Assembly: GCA_021442155.1 (NCBI GenBank)
Contig: CM038222.1
Location: 106,705,121-106,769,120 of the forward strand
Origin: Cymbidium sinense
Lineage: Eukaryota; Streptophyta; Magnoliopsida; Asparagales; Orchidaceae
Direction: 5' to 3'
Length of the DNA: 64,000 nucleotides
This document shows positions 23,034-37,304 of this stretch, one piece after another (the stretch's first letter is position 1; each line of letters begins with the position of its first letter). The notes beneath the pieces are model-generated. The model was not told the DNA's origin. It saw only the letters and a list, made by a program, of their open reading frames with translations, and did not search any database. The translations under genes and the position numbers were made by a program.

Positions 23034-24297
23034 TTTGGCCCTATGTGTTAGCTACAAATGAGCCATATGAAATCGCTCAAAAAATGGGTAATTCCAAAAT
23101 CAAAGTTAAAGTCAACCAATGGATCAATCGACTTTGACCTCAATCCGACTATGAAATGAGACGGCCGAATAACCATCCACCAAATAAACGAATCCTAAAC
23201 GAGCTTCGGCCAAAATGAAATCCAGGCAGAGAGAAGGAATTTTCAATATCAAATTTTTGGCATATGTAATAATGTAAATTGTAATTAATAGCAAACTATA
23301 ATTTTACAAATTACAAATACAAGTCTAGAAAATGATACAATTGGGCAAACAGAGGCATAACAGCAGTAGTGAGAGTCGAGAGGGCAAATAGAGAGTTACA
23401 AAACAGGTAAATAGGTAATGACTAATGAGGTAAAAAAGCAACATCATCAATCAACATTCATCCCTAACTGCAAGCTTGCAAGTTACAAACCCAGACGGCT
23501 CACGAGTCACGAGCCAGAGGCCTAGAACAGAATCAACCCCAAGTCCCAACATCAGCATTTTAACCTAAAATAATGGAATAATAGAGACAAATATAATTGA
23601 AACCCCGCAAATTGCAAGTACCCCAACCGCAAAAAACATGAATGCTTAAAGAACCGAAACATCCCCAAATCAACTGCACTAGAAACATTCCCAAATCCAA
23701 TAGGGTAACCTCAAATAATGGAATAACAGATATAATTGAAATAACCAACAAAATACTTACAGAATCAGGAATGAAATAGAAAGAGGAAGTATTTTTGTAG
23801 CAAGGAAGCAAACCAAGCACATGCAGTGATACATACCGACCACTAATCGAAATTGAAGCAAACCAAGCACTTACTGATCGACGGACGACGATACGCATGC
23901 GGCACGCCCCACTCAAAAACTAGGGCACGGCATGGAGAAGTGAGAACGGGAGAACATGCCTCAACCAGGAGAAGGAAGAACTGAGAAGCAAGGAGTCGCG
24001 GGTAAGTCGAGTTGGGGTCGAGTCGAGGGTATTAGAATAGAGAATTTAGGGAATAAATCTCGCCCATCAAATTAATCGGGAGATGATCTATTCTTCTGTG
24101 GGCAAGTGAGCCCCACCCGCTGATCCACTTGAACCGCTGAAGGAAGCCAATAGTTCGAAGTCGAATAAATTCGAGCCACATTTCTAGCTTGAAAATCGGC
24201 TCATTTGCTTCGAGTCGATCTTGATTCAAGCCCAAGTTTGAGTCGACTTTCGAGCAAGCCACGATCTTCGGTCTAATTTCTCAGCCCTACTTGGCCC
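23034..24297. mobile_element. hAT-like non-autonomous DNA transposon (1,248 bp plus 8-bp target duplication)
   Basis: The element occupies 23,042-24,289 and interrupts the LTR. The other LTR reads straight through at about 1,186. It is flanked by TTTGGCCC (23,034-23,041) and CTTGGCCC (24,290-24,297), an 8-bp duplication with one mismatch, the length made by hAT transposases. The ends are TATGTGTTAG and, reversed, TAGGGCTGAG, weakly inverted; the second fits the hAT terminal pattern (Y)A(R)RGNTG. The interior has no transposase motif. The open frame on the minus strand at 23,560-23,916 has no recognisable similarity. The superfamily call rests on the duplication length and one terminus. Confidence 0.6.
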
Positions 24298-27200
24298 ATT
24301 TGACCTAAATGAACTCAATTGAACCAAAACCAAATATAAACCAAATTGAATCAAACCAAAGCCACCAAAATATTTGAAATAGTCATATGAACTTGTCCCA
24401 ACTCTTAGTTTGATCCAATTTGACCAATTGGTCAACTTAACCCAAGTTGACCTATTTTGACCTAATTGGGTCAACATGTGCCAAATCATATCAAATCAAC
24501 TCCAAATTCAATGAAACTTGGTTGAACCCATTTTTCAAACTTATCAAACATATTCAAATTGAAACCTAAGCCAAATGACCTTTTCACCCCTAGGTCAAAG
24601 GGTAAATTTTGGCTAAATCCACTTGGAATTTGGTCAAATCCTTTCCATAATCACTTGGCACCCTCTTAGTGGATCAAGTGAACACTAGGGAGGGTGGTGC
24701 ACCTAACCCAATGGGTTTGGGTCAGCCCAACCTAGCCCAAGGTCAAAACTGACCACTTTCTTGAATATGGGCACATGGGAATGATTCCTTCACTAATTTC
24801 AAGCACATGGCACCTCACCACTCCAGTCCTTAGGCCAAATCAAATGCAAGGACACCTCTAACAACCTAGCAAACCCATTGCGTAAGCTCAATTAGATCAA
24901 AATGACAAGTGAAGGCACGACCGTCTGATCCTTTATGGGGGAGATATACTCCCCCTAATTTGAATTCATTTGCATAGTCTCATACTCGATTGTGCTAAGG
25001 AAAGCCAGAGGAGCCTTTGTCAAGTGATATTAAGCCTCTTAGAGTGAAATCAACATCTCCATTCTCAATTTTCATGGCTTGAAAATAGGGGAGCTCCACT
25101 CAAAATCAAACTTACTCCACACTCCAAATTAACGTAATTTCCTATAAAGCTTTATCAATGAGCTAGATTGAACTTTCCTAAGCCTTTTCTCAAGCTCTAA
25201 AAGCAAGGGAGATGCTACCATGATCAAGCCTGAGCTCAAGTCAAGGAGGAGTTGGCCCATAGGAGGATTCACCCAATATTAAGACTTCAAACTCTCAGCA
25301 AAGCTTCACCTCCACTAGACGAAGCTTCTCCAAGGGAATCGAGCACCGGTGAGGTTAGCCATTAAACCGAGCTTAAATTCAATATGGTTTGGTCCTTTGT
25401 GAAGTGAATTGTAATCCCATGCAAATCTAGCCATTAAATGTGTTTACCCTTGTCCTTAGATGGTGTGGGTAAAATTTAGGATCAATCCAAGTTCAATTGA
25501 GCTTAAATCATCCCTTAGATGATGGACGGTGTCCATTCTTGATAGAGGAATACTGGGATAAATCATGGGTCATCCATTTGCTCATTTTGGATGGAAAACC
25601 ATGATTTAAGACACGTAGCTCCACATTTTAACCTATATAACTATCGATCCTGATGGATTGAGGAGAAATAAATACACATAGTATGATGTGATAACTTATT
25701 ATTGAATCATCAATGCGGAAAGCACATGTTACGATACATGGGTTTAACAAACAATTAGGCTTATTTAATTATTAATTGACCATTTAAACTTCCTAAATTC
25801 ATATTTAAGCCTAAAAAAATAAAAAAATATGAAATAAATTACATTGGATAGATAATTTAATATAGAATATTCTAAAAATGATTTGAATGGATCTTCAATA
25901 GTACTTTTCTCTGGATTTGGGTTTTATAAATGTTTTGTTAATTATCACTAACATTAATCCCAAACTTCTATGCTTAATTAATGTGAGTCCTGCTAATTTT
26001 TTTGAGACTAGTGGCTTAATTAGGGAAATAATTTAAATCACTATGTAATTAAGCTAATTAAGGGCATAATTAGTGGTTTAACCCTATGATTGAGTCAATT
26101 AAGTTTTGATTAAGTGAATATGAGGTCTAGGGAATAATTTTGGGATGCTTTCCTTAAGATATTCCTTAAACCCCCTTTCCTTTCTTAATCCAACCTTATT
26201 TAAGGGTTTATTCACTAATTATCCCCTTAATTAATTTTATAAAACTCTAAAACTTTCTAGAACTTAATTAAACTATCTTGGGTAGATGCTTAGGTGTTCA
26301 ATAGCCTATGCATATTAAGGAAATCAAAACCCAACTCACATGTGTGAGAGGGTTTATGAAAGTATTTAAGTTAGTTAAATTAATCATTAATCATGAGCCA
26401 ATTACATTAGGCCCTTTTCTTTCCTAGTGCTAACAATGGCACCATACTCACTTATGCCTTTCATACATACATGTGTGCATGTCAAAATGGATAAGAAAAT
26501 CTCTTTTCTACTTAATGAAAATAATGCATCATAAAGCATTCAAATTTTCTTAAGTAACTCACTTAACATTCATCATAATGTATGCTAAACATTTCCATTT
26601 GTATATATAGATATGCTAAGGATTTATTGATATGCATGTTATACAGTTGGAAAGAAAATGAAGTGATGTGTGTTTTGTGATCTTATTCACTTTATTTAAT
26701 CTTAAAATTCATTTATTTTTGATTTGGTTTATTTAAGGAAAATCTAAACTTACGACTAATTAAAACACATAATATAATATTCACTAAATAAAATTAAATA
26801 TGAATCTACTTTAGAAATTACTTAAGGTAGGGAAGGAAAGAGAAGTTCTCTTCTCTTTTCCTCTCTTTAAAATATAGTGATTAATTGTAGGATTCACTTA
26901 AACCAAACAAAAATAAAAAATAAAATCAACCCAAATCAATTAAACAACTTAAATGAAACCACTCATCTAAGTTGAACATCTTCACACTTAGAAAATCTAA
27001 ACCTTAAAGCTATAGCTAAGCATACCACACAAACCCTTCTAAAGCACACATATTAGGTTAAGTCATCACTTCTAGTTTTAGGTTAGGGTGGTGCATGGTT
27101 TGATGTTTACTTTTATTTTATGATGTATTATTTCTAGTCTAGATGTTAGGGTGAATGTGCGTAGAATGAATGGTAGGATGATTTAGTCTAATCATTATTT

Positions 27201-27680
27201 TTTGTAGGGGATTATGCTTAAGGGGCATTGTAATAAAAATATAAATACTTTTATTATACAGATGTTCATACCCCTAAGCATAATCTAATAGGCTAGGTGG
27301 ACTTGGTTACCCTTGTGTGGGGTGCTAAGTCCAATACACATGCTTAGGATTTGTGTGGTTTGTTTGGCTAATCTCTATTTTGCAGGTGTTAGTTAGATTT
27401 ACTTTTCCTTTTCAAGTAATTATTTTATAATTAGAATTTTAGAATGAATGTTATGGGAGATTAGGATGAACATTGGTTATAAGATTACATCTTATGTACC
27501 ATGTGAAGCCTTTGGAGCAACCACCTTCTAACCATCCAAAAGAAGGAACCAAAAGAAGAAAGAAGAAATGAAGACCCCCATAACATAAATTTCCTTACTT
27601 GATCATAAATCAATTCATTTATAATTTAGGTTGTATAATGGTAGAGCTAGGCTACCCAGTTTATTTTTGGGTTTGTGCAG

Positions 27681-27693
27681 TGGTGCCCGACCA
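27681..27693 (+). other. Primer binding site of element B
   Basis: TGGTGCCCGACCA starts two bases after the terminal CA of the LTR, identical to that of element A at 5,662. Its presence shows that this LTR is followed by a genuine 5' leader and is not only a 3' LTR. Confidence 0.7.
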
Positions 27694-27854
27694 CAAATGG
27701 CATTTTATTCTTTTATGTTAGCTTTATAAAATATTTGATATTTTATTTTGCTTGCACATTAATATGGCATGTTTTTTTAGTTTCTTCCTCGCTTGATGTA
27801 TGGCCTGGATGACGATTACGCTCTTAGGAAAAAATAAATTTTTTACCAAATTAA

Positions 27855-28130
27855 TCAACTATATATTGCTACATTAGATGACTCTCTTAGCGCTCTGTTG
27901 GCCCAAGCCAATGATGAAGGGAAAGGGAACACTCTCTACTACCTCAGCAATTGTCTAATCCTTATTGAGGCAAACTACCCACCTATTGGAATGCATTGCC
28001 TAGATTTAATCTTTGCATCTCAAAAGCTACGATATTACATGCTTTCTTATAAGGTGAACTTAATCTCTAGTATTAATCCATTATAATATCTCATGACACA
28101 GCTAATGCTATCCAAATGATTTATGCATTG
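27855..28130 (+). pseudogene. pol: Ty3-type RNase H remnant, element B
   Basis: The open piece 27,898-28,086 reads AQANDEGKGNTLYYLSNC and ANYPPIGMHCLDLIFASQKLRYYML, the C-terminal part of the first RNase H as in element A (15,960-16,160). Just upstream, TLDDSLSALLAQ is in frame, so the deletion joined leader DNA to the RNase H just before this point. The N-terminal part and all of RT are missing. Confidence 0.75.
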
Positions 28131-28229
28131 GCCCATGATTTTGTTGTAGTTTAATATTATTTTCGTACCCCTCCGTGCGGTAGAAGGACAAGTACTAGCA
28201 AATTTCTTAGCACCACACCCACTCCCTAT

Positions 28230-28760
28230 TGATTCCCCGCTTAGTGGTGACCTCCCTAATGAATAAATCATGAACTTAGGGACACTAGCATTCACCGCTA
28301 GGAGATGTATTTTGATGGTGCAACTTCCTCTCAAAGGAGAGAAGAACCACGGTCTACTATCCTAGAAAAGGCAAGGGTAGAAATTATGCTTCTAACTCCA
28401 GACTGTGATGTGATAAGATTCTCATATCATATTTTCAATCCATTCATCAACAATGAAGCTAAATATGAGGCTCTGATTACCGATCTAGAGATAGATATTA
28501 CTCTAAGCATCTAGAATATCAACATCCTTAGAGAATTCTTCATTAGTTATCAACCAAATTGTTGGGTCCTACAAGGTTCTAAAGCCTAAGCTTCATCACT
28601 ATCTCAAGTATACTATGAAGTTATTGGTCCAAATCCTAGAGGTTACCATTTACAAGATTCATTGAAAATAAAATGTCATAGTATATGCTTTAGCTAAGCT
28701 CACCAAGGAGTTGGCATGTTTGAAAGATGAGTCCATACCAATAAGGGTCCAAAATAGACA
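28230..28760 (+). pseudogene. pol: Archaeal-type RNase H, element B
   Basis: The open piece 28,305-28,514 starts MYFDGATSSQRREEP and includes LLTPDCDVIRFSYHIFN and NNEAKYEALITDLEIDI. This preserves the first Asp (FDGA) and the Glu (AKYEAL) of the active site. The third segment (normally GDSQLVINQ) follows near 28,535 but is frameshifted, and the last (VYALAKLTKELA) lies at about 28,683. It is the best-preserved opening of this domain in the window and shows what was inverted in element A. Normally it would degrade the RNA strand of RNA-DNA hybrids during replication. Confidence 0.78.
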
Positions 28761-28848
28761 AGTCTTATCAATTATTGACACTGAAATTATCGAGAAACTT
28801 TCTCTTGAAGGTGAGGTTGTTATTTTTGAAAAGGATGATGAGTCAGAT

Positions 28849-29700
28849 TAGAGGCAACCATTCATGGATTATCTAAATATAAGCAAACTAACTCAAAAGA
28901 AGTCTTTAGCACGCCAGGTGAAGCAGAGATTACTTTTCTATGCTCTCATGGATGGAACCTTGTACCAGCGATCCTTCGATCATATGTGGTTACGTTATTT
29001 GGAAAAAAAACATGAAGCCCGTAAGATCATGACCAAGGAACACTCAGGTTTATGTAGAGCGCATCAATCTGGTCCAAAGATGAAAGTGAAGATCAAGAGA
29101 CTATGATACTACAGGCCATTGATGATCACAGACTGCATGGATGTAACAAGGCGATGCCACCAATGTCGGCATCCTACACCACCCAACATTCTACACCCTA
29201 CATTAGCCTCATATGAGATGGTTGACATACAATGATCGATCCTCCTTCTTTCAAGTATCATCGATTCATCTTAGCTTCCACTGACTACTTTTCCAAGTGT
29301 GCAGAGCCAATCCCACTCAGAGAGGTTACAGCTCAGCATGTGCTCCATTTTTTTAGGAACTATATTATATATAGGCTCGGGTGCCTTGACAAATTATATT
29401 CAATAATGATACTATATTCAAGAGCACCAAAATCAACAACTTTTCCTGGAGATATAGCATAGATTGGAGATATTCTACCATCTACTACCCCATGGCAAAT
29501 GGCTTGGCAGAAGCCTTCAATAAAACTCTCATTTAGATATTAAAGAAGACACTCGATGACAATAAGCGATAGTGACATGATTAGTTAGTTGAATCCTTGT
29601 GGGCCTACCACACCACATACAGAACTCCAAGCCAATCTACCCCTTTCTTCTTAGTGTATGGGTCTGAAGCCATTCTACCATTAGAAGTCTAACTGCCATC
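28849..29700 (+). pseudogene. pol: Integrase, decayed, element B
   Basis: The zinc-binding module is visible as KEHSGLCRAHQSG and DCMDVTRRCHQC (HHCC). About 20 codons after it are lost compared with element A, around 29,170-29,235. The core retains ILASTDYFSKCAEPIPLREVT (first Asp) and MANGLAEAFNKTL (Glu, about 29,490-29,530). The second catalytic segment is changed to IIFNND from IISDND. Frame changes near 29,390 and 29,460 and several stops make it non-functional. Confidence 0.75.
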
Positions 29701-30070
29701 ACTAAGGATAGTTATGGTTGGGAAGATCATAATAGAGCAGAATGTCAAGTTGTGGTTAGAAGAGCTCCAAGATTTGGAGGAGAGACACCTTTGGGCATGC
29801 CAGAACCTGAAGCTATATAAATCCAAAATGATTCAAGCTCATAACAAATTGGTCCGTCCTAGAGCTTTTCAAGTAGGAGAGCTTATTTTAGTTCTAAGGA
29901 GACTAAATATTGCCCGTTGCAAGATGGGAGGAAAGTTTGAACCCACTTGAGAAGGTCCTTTTGCTATAAAGAAGGCCTACCAAGGATGATCTTATTAGCT
30001 CATAAATTATAAGGGAGAGCCCCCAATGCTTCCAATCAATGTGCTCTAGCTAATGAAATATTATCCATAA
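29701..30070 (+). pseudogene. pol: Integrase C-terminal domain and end of pol, element B
   Basis: The open piece 29,714-29,950 carries LWLEELQDLEERHLWACQ, IQAHNKLVRPRAFQVGELIL and KMGGKFEPT, then TGA replaces the Trp of WEGP. KYYP and TAA at 30,068-30,070 mark the end of pol, as in the other two copies. The region from 29,600 to 29,700 (YGSEAILPLEV) supplies the usual link from the integrase core. Confidence 0.78.
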
Positions 30071-31576
<1,506 letters not shown>

Positions 31577-34500
31577 GTGGAGATCTAACTAACACCAGCA
31601 AAACAAAGGTTAGCTAAAACAATCCACACAAATCCCAAGCATGTATATTAGACTTATCACCCCACACATCAGTGACTAAGTCCACTTGGCCTACTGGATT
31701 ATCTTTAGGGGTATAAAGCACCTGCAAGCAGAAGAATTTATATTTTTCTTAATTATAGCACCCCTTAAGCACTATTCCCTCCAAGAAAGATTAGTTAGAC
31801 TAAGAACATCCAACCATTCATTCTACGAGCTTACACCCTAACATCCAATCTAAAATATATATCACAAAACAAAATAAAACATCAAACCATGCACCGACCT
31901 AACCTAAGGCTAGAAGTGGTGACTTAGGCTAATGTGTGTGCTTTGAAGGCTTGTGTGGTATGCTTAGCTATGGCTTTAGGTTCATATTTTCTAAGTGTGA
32001 AGAACATGTTCAACTTAGAGGAGGGTTTAAGTTGTTTAGTTATTTTGGGTCAATTTTATTTCATGTTTTGATTTGGTTTAAGTGGATCTTATAATTAATT
32101 ATTAGGTTATGAAGAGAGGGAAAGAGAAGAGAACTCTCTTTCCTTTCCTAACCTAAGTAATTTCTAAAGTAGATTCACATTTTAGTTTCATTTAGGTGAA
32201 TTTTTTTGATTAAATATTTTAATCAATCCTAAGTTTAGATAAACTCTAAACAAACCTATTCAAAAAGAAAGATATTTTAAGATTAAATAAAATGAATCAA
32301 AATTCACATAACACACATTACTTCATTTTTTTCCAACATATATAACATGCATATGGATGGACCCTGAGCACATCTATACATGAAAATGAGAGTATTAGAC
32401 ACACTTTATGATGCATGCTAAGTAACCCATTTAAGGAAATTTAGAAGTTGAATATGCATGATTTTTCTTAAGTAGAAAAGGGTTTTCTTATCCAAATTTT
32501 CAGATACACACATGAAAGTAAGAAAGGCATAAGTGAGTACAACACCATTGTTAACTAGAAGTGTAAAGTACATGATCTACTTAGGGCTACTTAAAGTCTC
32601 ATAACCTCGTGATTGTCTAGACTAATATATCACTTTCATTAAATACAAACATATGCATAAAAGAACTGAAATAGAAAACGAGAATGCAAAAGTTGTTTAA
32701 TGGATTCATTTTTGTTTATTCAATTTACACATGAAAATATAAGTAATCCTTCTTAAGTAGTAGCATAAAGATGTATAGGATGTGGAATTCAATAAGTGTT
32801 AGGTTCTTTTCAAATGAGCCCTACATCTTCCCAATTCCTATTCAAAACTATACTATCATAAAAGAGAAAGGAAACATATGCTAAGCATGTCTTTACAATC
32901 TATCACATGCAAACTCATAATTAAAATATAAGTATCATAATTTTATATTTTTTATTTGATTTATATGTTTTAAAAATAATTTAGATTTAGTAGTGATAAT
33001 ATCCACACATATTTTTGCTTTAGCCAACACATGCAAATTTGACATAAAGTAAAAAATTTCATTTTAAAATTTCAATTTCAAAATTATGAATGCATGACAT
33101 CACATGACATATAACTTAACATTTTGGGGAAAGATCCAAAGAAATGAAAGCATGTAAGCAAAATCACTTCACTTAAAAACTTAAAGACATTCTTATAGAA
33201 TAAGAGAAATTTAAAATAAAATCAAAGTGAATTCAAAGTGATTTTTGTTTAAGTTTGATTTAATTTTGAAAAGGTGAGATGAGTTTGCTATTCTAACCCA
33301 TTCCCACATGTGTTTGATATTTGTTTAATTTTTAGATAATTAGATCCATTTTTATGCATTGATTAGGTTAAGGTATGAATTTAATTTAACCCTTACCTAC
33401 ACCACCTTAGAAGAATTAACCAAATAATTATGAGCCAATGAGATGACATAAAACTCACAAGGAATTTAAATTTGCAATGCACCTATGAAAAGGCCTAATG
33501 AAATTTGGCTCACAATTAAAAGTTAATTAAGCTAAGGGGTTTAGCTTAAGTAATTTCAAAACACCCTTTCAATTGGGTTTTGATTTTCTTAATTGAACTT
33601 ACTATTAAACACAAGAATCTACCCAAAGTAGATTAATTAAGTTCTGGAACTTTTAGAATTTTTAAAAATTATTAAGGGGATAATTAATGAATTAACCCTT
33701 AATTAAGAGGAGATTAAGGAGAGAAGGGGTTTAGGGAATAGCTTAGGGAAATGCAAAATATTCCATAAACCTCCTACTTACGACCACCTAATCTCAATCA
33801 TGATTAAAATCACTAATCTTAATTATCCTTAATTACATAAGAGGTAATTAAGAAACCATATGCAATTCTTCAATTAAGCCTTCAATAAATCCCAAGAAAA
33901 TTAGGGGAGGAAGTCATCCCTAAAACATACCCAAGAAATTTGGGATTAATCGAGTTTAATTAAAAGTAATAAAATAAACTTTCCAATAAAACCCAAATTA
34001 GAGAGTATAATTTAAAATCATTGAAATTAATTTTAAAATATTCTAGGTTGAATTATCTTTCCATAGGATTTTATTTCATATTTTCTAAATTTTCTATTTA
34101 TGAATTTTAAGATCCTTAATTAATTAAAATTAATTAAGCATTTTAATCCTAATTTACTACGACGGGTGGGTATGTCGTCATGAGGGGTTACTTAAGTTAT
34201 CAAATCTGGTCGGTGCGTTTTGATTTTGTCCAATCAAAGATTGGATGACCAGATATCTCTCCACGTTTTAAAATGGGTGAAGGAATTTCTAAACGTGCAA
34301 AATTATCTCAGTCATCCATCCAAAATGTGCAGATGGACGGATGAGATCTCCCAAGTTCATCTCCCTGAGACCATGATCAAGAGAAAGAGAGCTCATGGAT
34401 TCAAATCAAACCAACCCACACCATCTAAAGCTAAAGAGAGAAATCCAATGGTCAAAATCCATGGGGTGAAAATTTCTTTCACAAAGCTCCACCATATTTG

Positions 34501-37304
34501 GTCAAAAATCCCATACTGAGGTGATCACTAATTCCTTGGAAAGCTTCATTGGCTGGAAAGTTGAGAGGAAAGGTTGAGTGGATTGATGTATGACAACTTT
34601 TAGCTCCTTACCCAATTAGCTCCCCCTTCTTTGAACTGGAAAGAACTTGGTGACTGACTTGCTCTCTGAGTGCTAAAAGGAATTGATAGTGTGGAAGTTG
34701 GAGAATAGATTTTTCATTGAAAATTGAGAAATGGTTTTTCAAATCCTCTAAGAAGCTTGGGAGTACTCTAATGATTACTTTGAGTTCCTAGATCAAATGA
34801 AAGTGGAGAGAATTGAATTGAAGTATTATCTCCCTTGAAGGATTGGACAATGCCCATTTTGATCCAATTGAGCTTATGGGTTGTTTGATATGAGTTTTGG
34901 TTGTGAGTGAGGATTGCCAACCTCCCATGTGCTTGAATTTGAGTGAGAGAGGGAGTTTGAATTCAATTTTGAGTTTGGGACCTCAAGACCCAAACTTATT
35001 GGGTTGCACCACTCTCAGTCCCCTTTGAGCTTTAGGAAAGCCTCAAGTGAATGTGAAGGGTATGACCAAATTACCCATGGATTAAGCCAAAATTTGTTCT
35101 ATGGCCTAGGTGGATGGTCATTTTGTTTCACTTTGATATGTTGGGTATGTGGAGAAACTATTTGGCCAAGTTTCATGAGATTTGGAATTGATAGGTTTTT
35201 CATGTTGACCCATTTAGGTCAAAATGGGTCAACTTGGGTCTTGACCAATCAAATTGGGTCAAACCAAGGGTTGGGTCAAGTTCATATGACCATTTGAAAT
35301 ATTTTGGTTTTGGTTTGATTCAATTTGGTATAGTTTTGAATTTGGCTCATATGACTTTTAGGTCAAATGGGTCAAGTTGACCTATTTGACCCATTTGACA
35401 TTTGAGGTGTCAAGGTTAGAAGTCATATGGAGTGGATTGGTATCTTTGTTTCCAATCAATTTGGTTAAGTTCAATTTGGCTCAACATGACCCCTTTAGTC
35501 ATTTCCAAGGTCAATTGGGTCGGGTTTGAGGCCATTGAAAGTTCAATAAGTGATTTGGAATGAACTTGACCCATTTTCAATCAATTGCTTAGATTGTTTT
35601 GACACATTTTGACCCTTTAGGTCAAAATAATAACCAAATGTTTATTCTCAAAATGTTCATGTTCAAACAGAACTTAGATCAATGGTTTCAATCAATTTGG
35701 CCTATGGTGGAATTTTTTGTTAGTTTCATTTTGAAGTTGACTTTGACAACCAATTTGACTAATTGATCATCCCATGATTGTTGATCATGATGAGAGGATA
35801 TGAGTTCAATCCAATTTGTTAGACAATTTGGCTCATAAGGGTACTTTAGGTCACTTTGGGTCAAGTGAGCCTAAGTCAAATGGCTTGGTCAAAGCTTGAT
35901 TTGAAGATTGATCTTGTATATGGACATTATTGAAATATAAATCATTTACAAGTGGTTTGAAGTCAAATGGTTTTTGATCCATTTTGACAATTTCATATTC
36001 AAAGGAAGAATATGAAGGGTTTTTATTGATTTGGGTTTTGATTGTGATTGAAGTTTGGATTTATATATGGCTCATGATTGTAGGTTGATTGAATGAAAGA
36101 AAATCAAGAGTTTGGCTTATTTGAAAATGATTTGGCTAAGTTCAAGATTTTGACGCTTAGAATTTGAGTTGATTTGAGTTTGATTTTTATTTTTTGATTT
36201 TATATTTAATTGATAATATAAATTAGAAAATTTCAAGGATTTGAAGTGGTTTAATCATGATTTGAAGTAAAAGGATTTAAAGATTGAGAATTTGATTTGG
36301 AATTTTTTTTGAATTTGGTTGATTTATATTTATATATGTGAATATAAATGAGAATATAAAATAATTATGAGAAAATTTTTGAGATGATTTGGTCAAGATT
36401 TAGGCTAAGTCCATTAATGAAAGACTTAAGGAGATTTTTGGAATTTAATTTGATTGGTTTGATTGATTTATTTTTATATTTCATTTATATATGTGAATAT
36501 AAATGAGAATATAAATGAGTTTGAGAAAATCCCATGAATTTGGATTTTCATGATTTAAGCTAAGTCCATTAAATGGAAAATTAAGGACTTAAGAAAATTT
36601 TAAAAATTTAAATTTAATTGGTTGATTTGATTGATTTATATTTATATTTCATTTATATATGTGAATATAAATGAATATAAATGAGTTTTGAGAAAATCCC
36701 ATGAGTTTGAATTTATTTGATCAGATTTAGGCTAAGTCCATTAATGGAAAATTAAGGACTTAAGAAAATTTCATGAGTTGATTTTGAATTTTGAGTTTAG
36801 TTTGATTGATGTGAATTTATATTTCATTTATATATGTGCATATAAATGAGAATATAAATGAATTATAAGAAAATCTCAAAGGTTTGAATAGGTTTTTTAT
36901 CATGATTTTGGTTAAGTCCTTAAGGGAAGATTAAGGACATAAGCAAAATTTGGACTTAGGAATTTTTGATGAATTCTTATCATGAGATTCAATCATAGAT
37001 TTCAAGCATGGATTTCAATTATATGGAGTTGATTTGAATTTGGAGAAAATCAAATTGGATTGATTTGGAGTTTGACTTGAAAGAAGGAAGGTGAGGAATG
37101 GTTTAAGCTAAGGGTAGGAAGTTTTCCTAACACCCCTAAGGCATGACCTATTCCTATGGCTAACTCTTCTAAGTCTCTATGGTTAGGTTGAGTGTCCACC
37201 TAATCACTAGATGTGTCTTAAGACTAAGGAACTCTTAAAGTCTAAGAGAAGTCCTATGTCTAAGATGGAGGGGTTGAGAGCTCATTCTAAAAATGAGGTC
37301 AACA
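31577..37304 (-). repeat. 3' LTR of element C (outer end deleted)
   Basis: Inverted relative to the LTRs of A and matches them throughout. Its biological start TGTTGACCTCA is at 37,304. It lacks the final ~310 bp that the partner LTR has at 52,454-52,765. It contains four ~150-177-bp repeat units (landmark near 36,336, 36,488, 36,655 and 36,831) and the TTGAC-rich block (35,200-35,900). Confidence 0.87.
36200..36960 (-). repeat. ~150-177-bp tandem repeat inside the 3' LTR of element C
   Basis: Four units carrying 'ATATATGTGAATATAAATGAG' landmarks (shown here with 'ATATGTGAATATAAATGAG') and 'GGCTAAGTCCATTAATGG'. It is the inverted counterpart of 21,600-22,080, with at least one more unit. Confidence 0.68.

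Larger units (their letters stand above)
21228..27679 (+). repeat. LTR shared by element A (3') and element B (5')
   Basis: It begins TGTTGACCTCA at 21,228. The same TGTTGACCTCA start, inverted, marks the ends of both LTRs of element C, and at 59,052 the similarity stops exactly there. It ends in CA at 27,678-27,679, one base before a PBS. Length is 6,452 bp including the hAT-like insertion; without the insertion and with the missing ~940 bp restored the LTR would be about 6.1 kb. The internal deletion lies at about 26,424, corresponding to about 3,460-4,395 in the other LTR, with CCTAG at both breakpoints. Confidence 0.88.

Noticed and set aside
23560..23916. 118-codon minus-strand open frame inside the hAT-like insertion
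   Set aside because: No transposase motif (no hAT dimerisation segment or catalytic residues); length is possible by chance.
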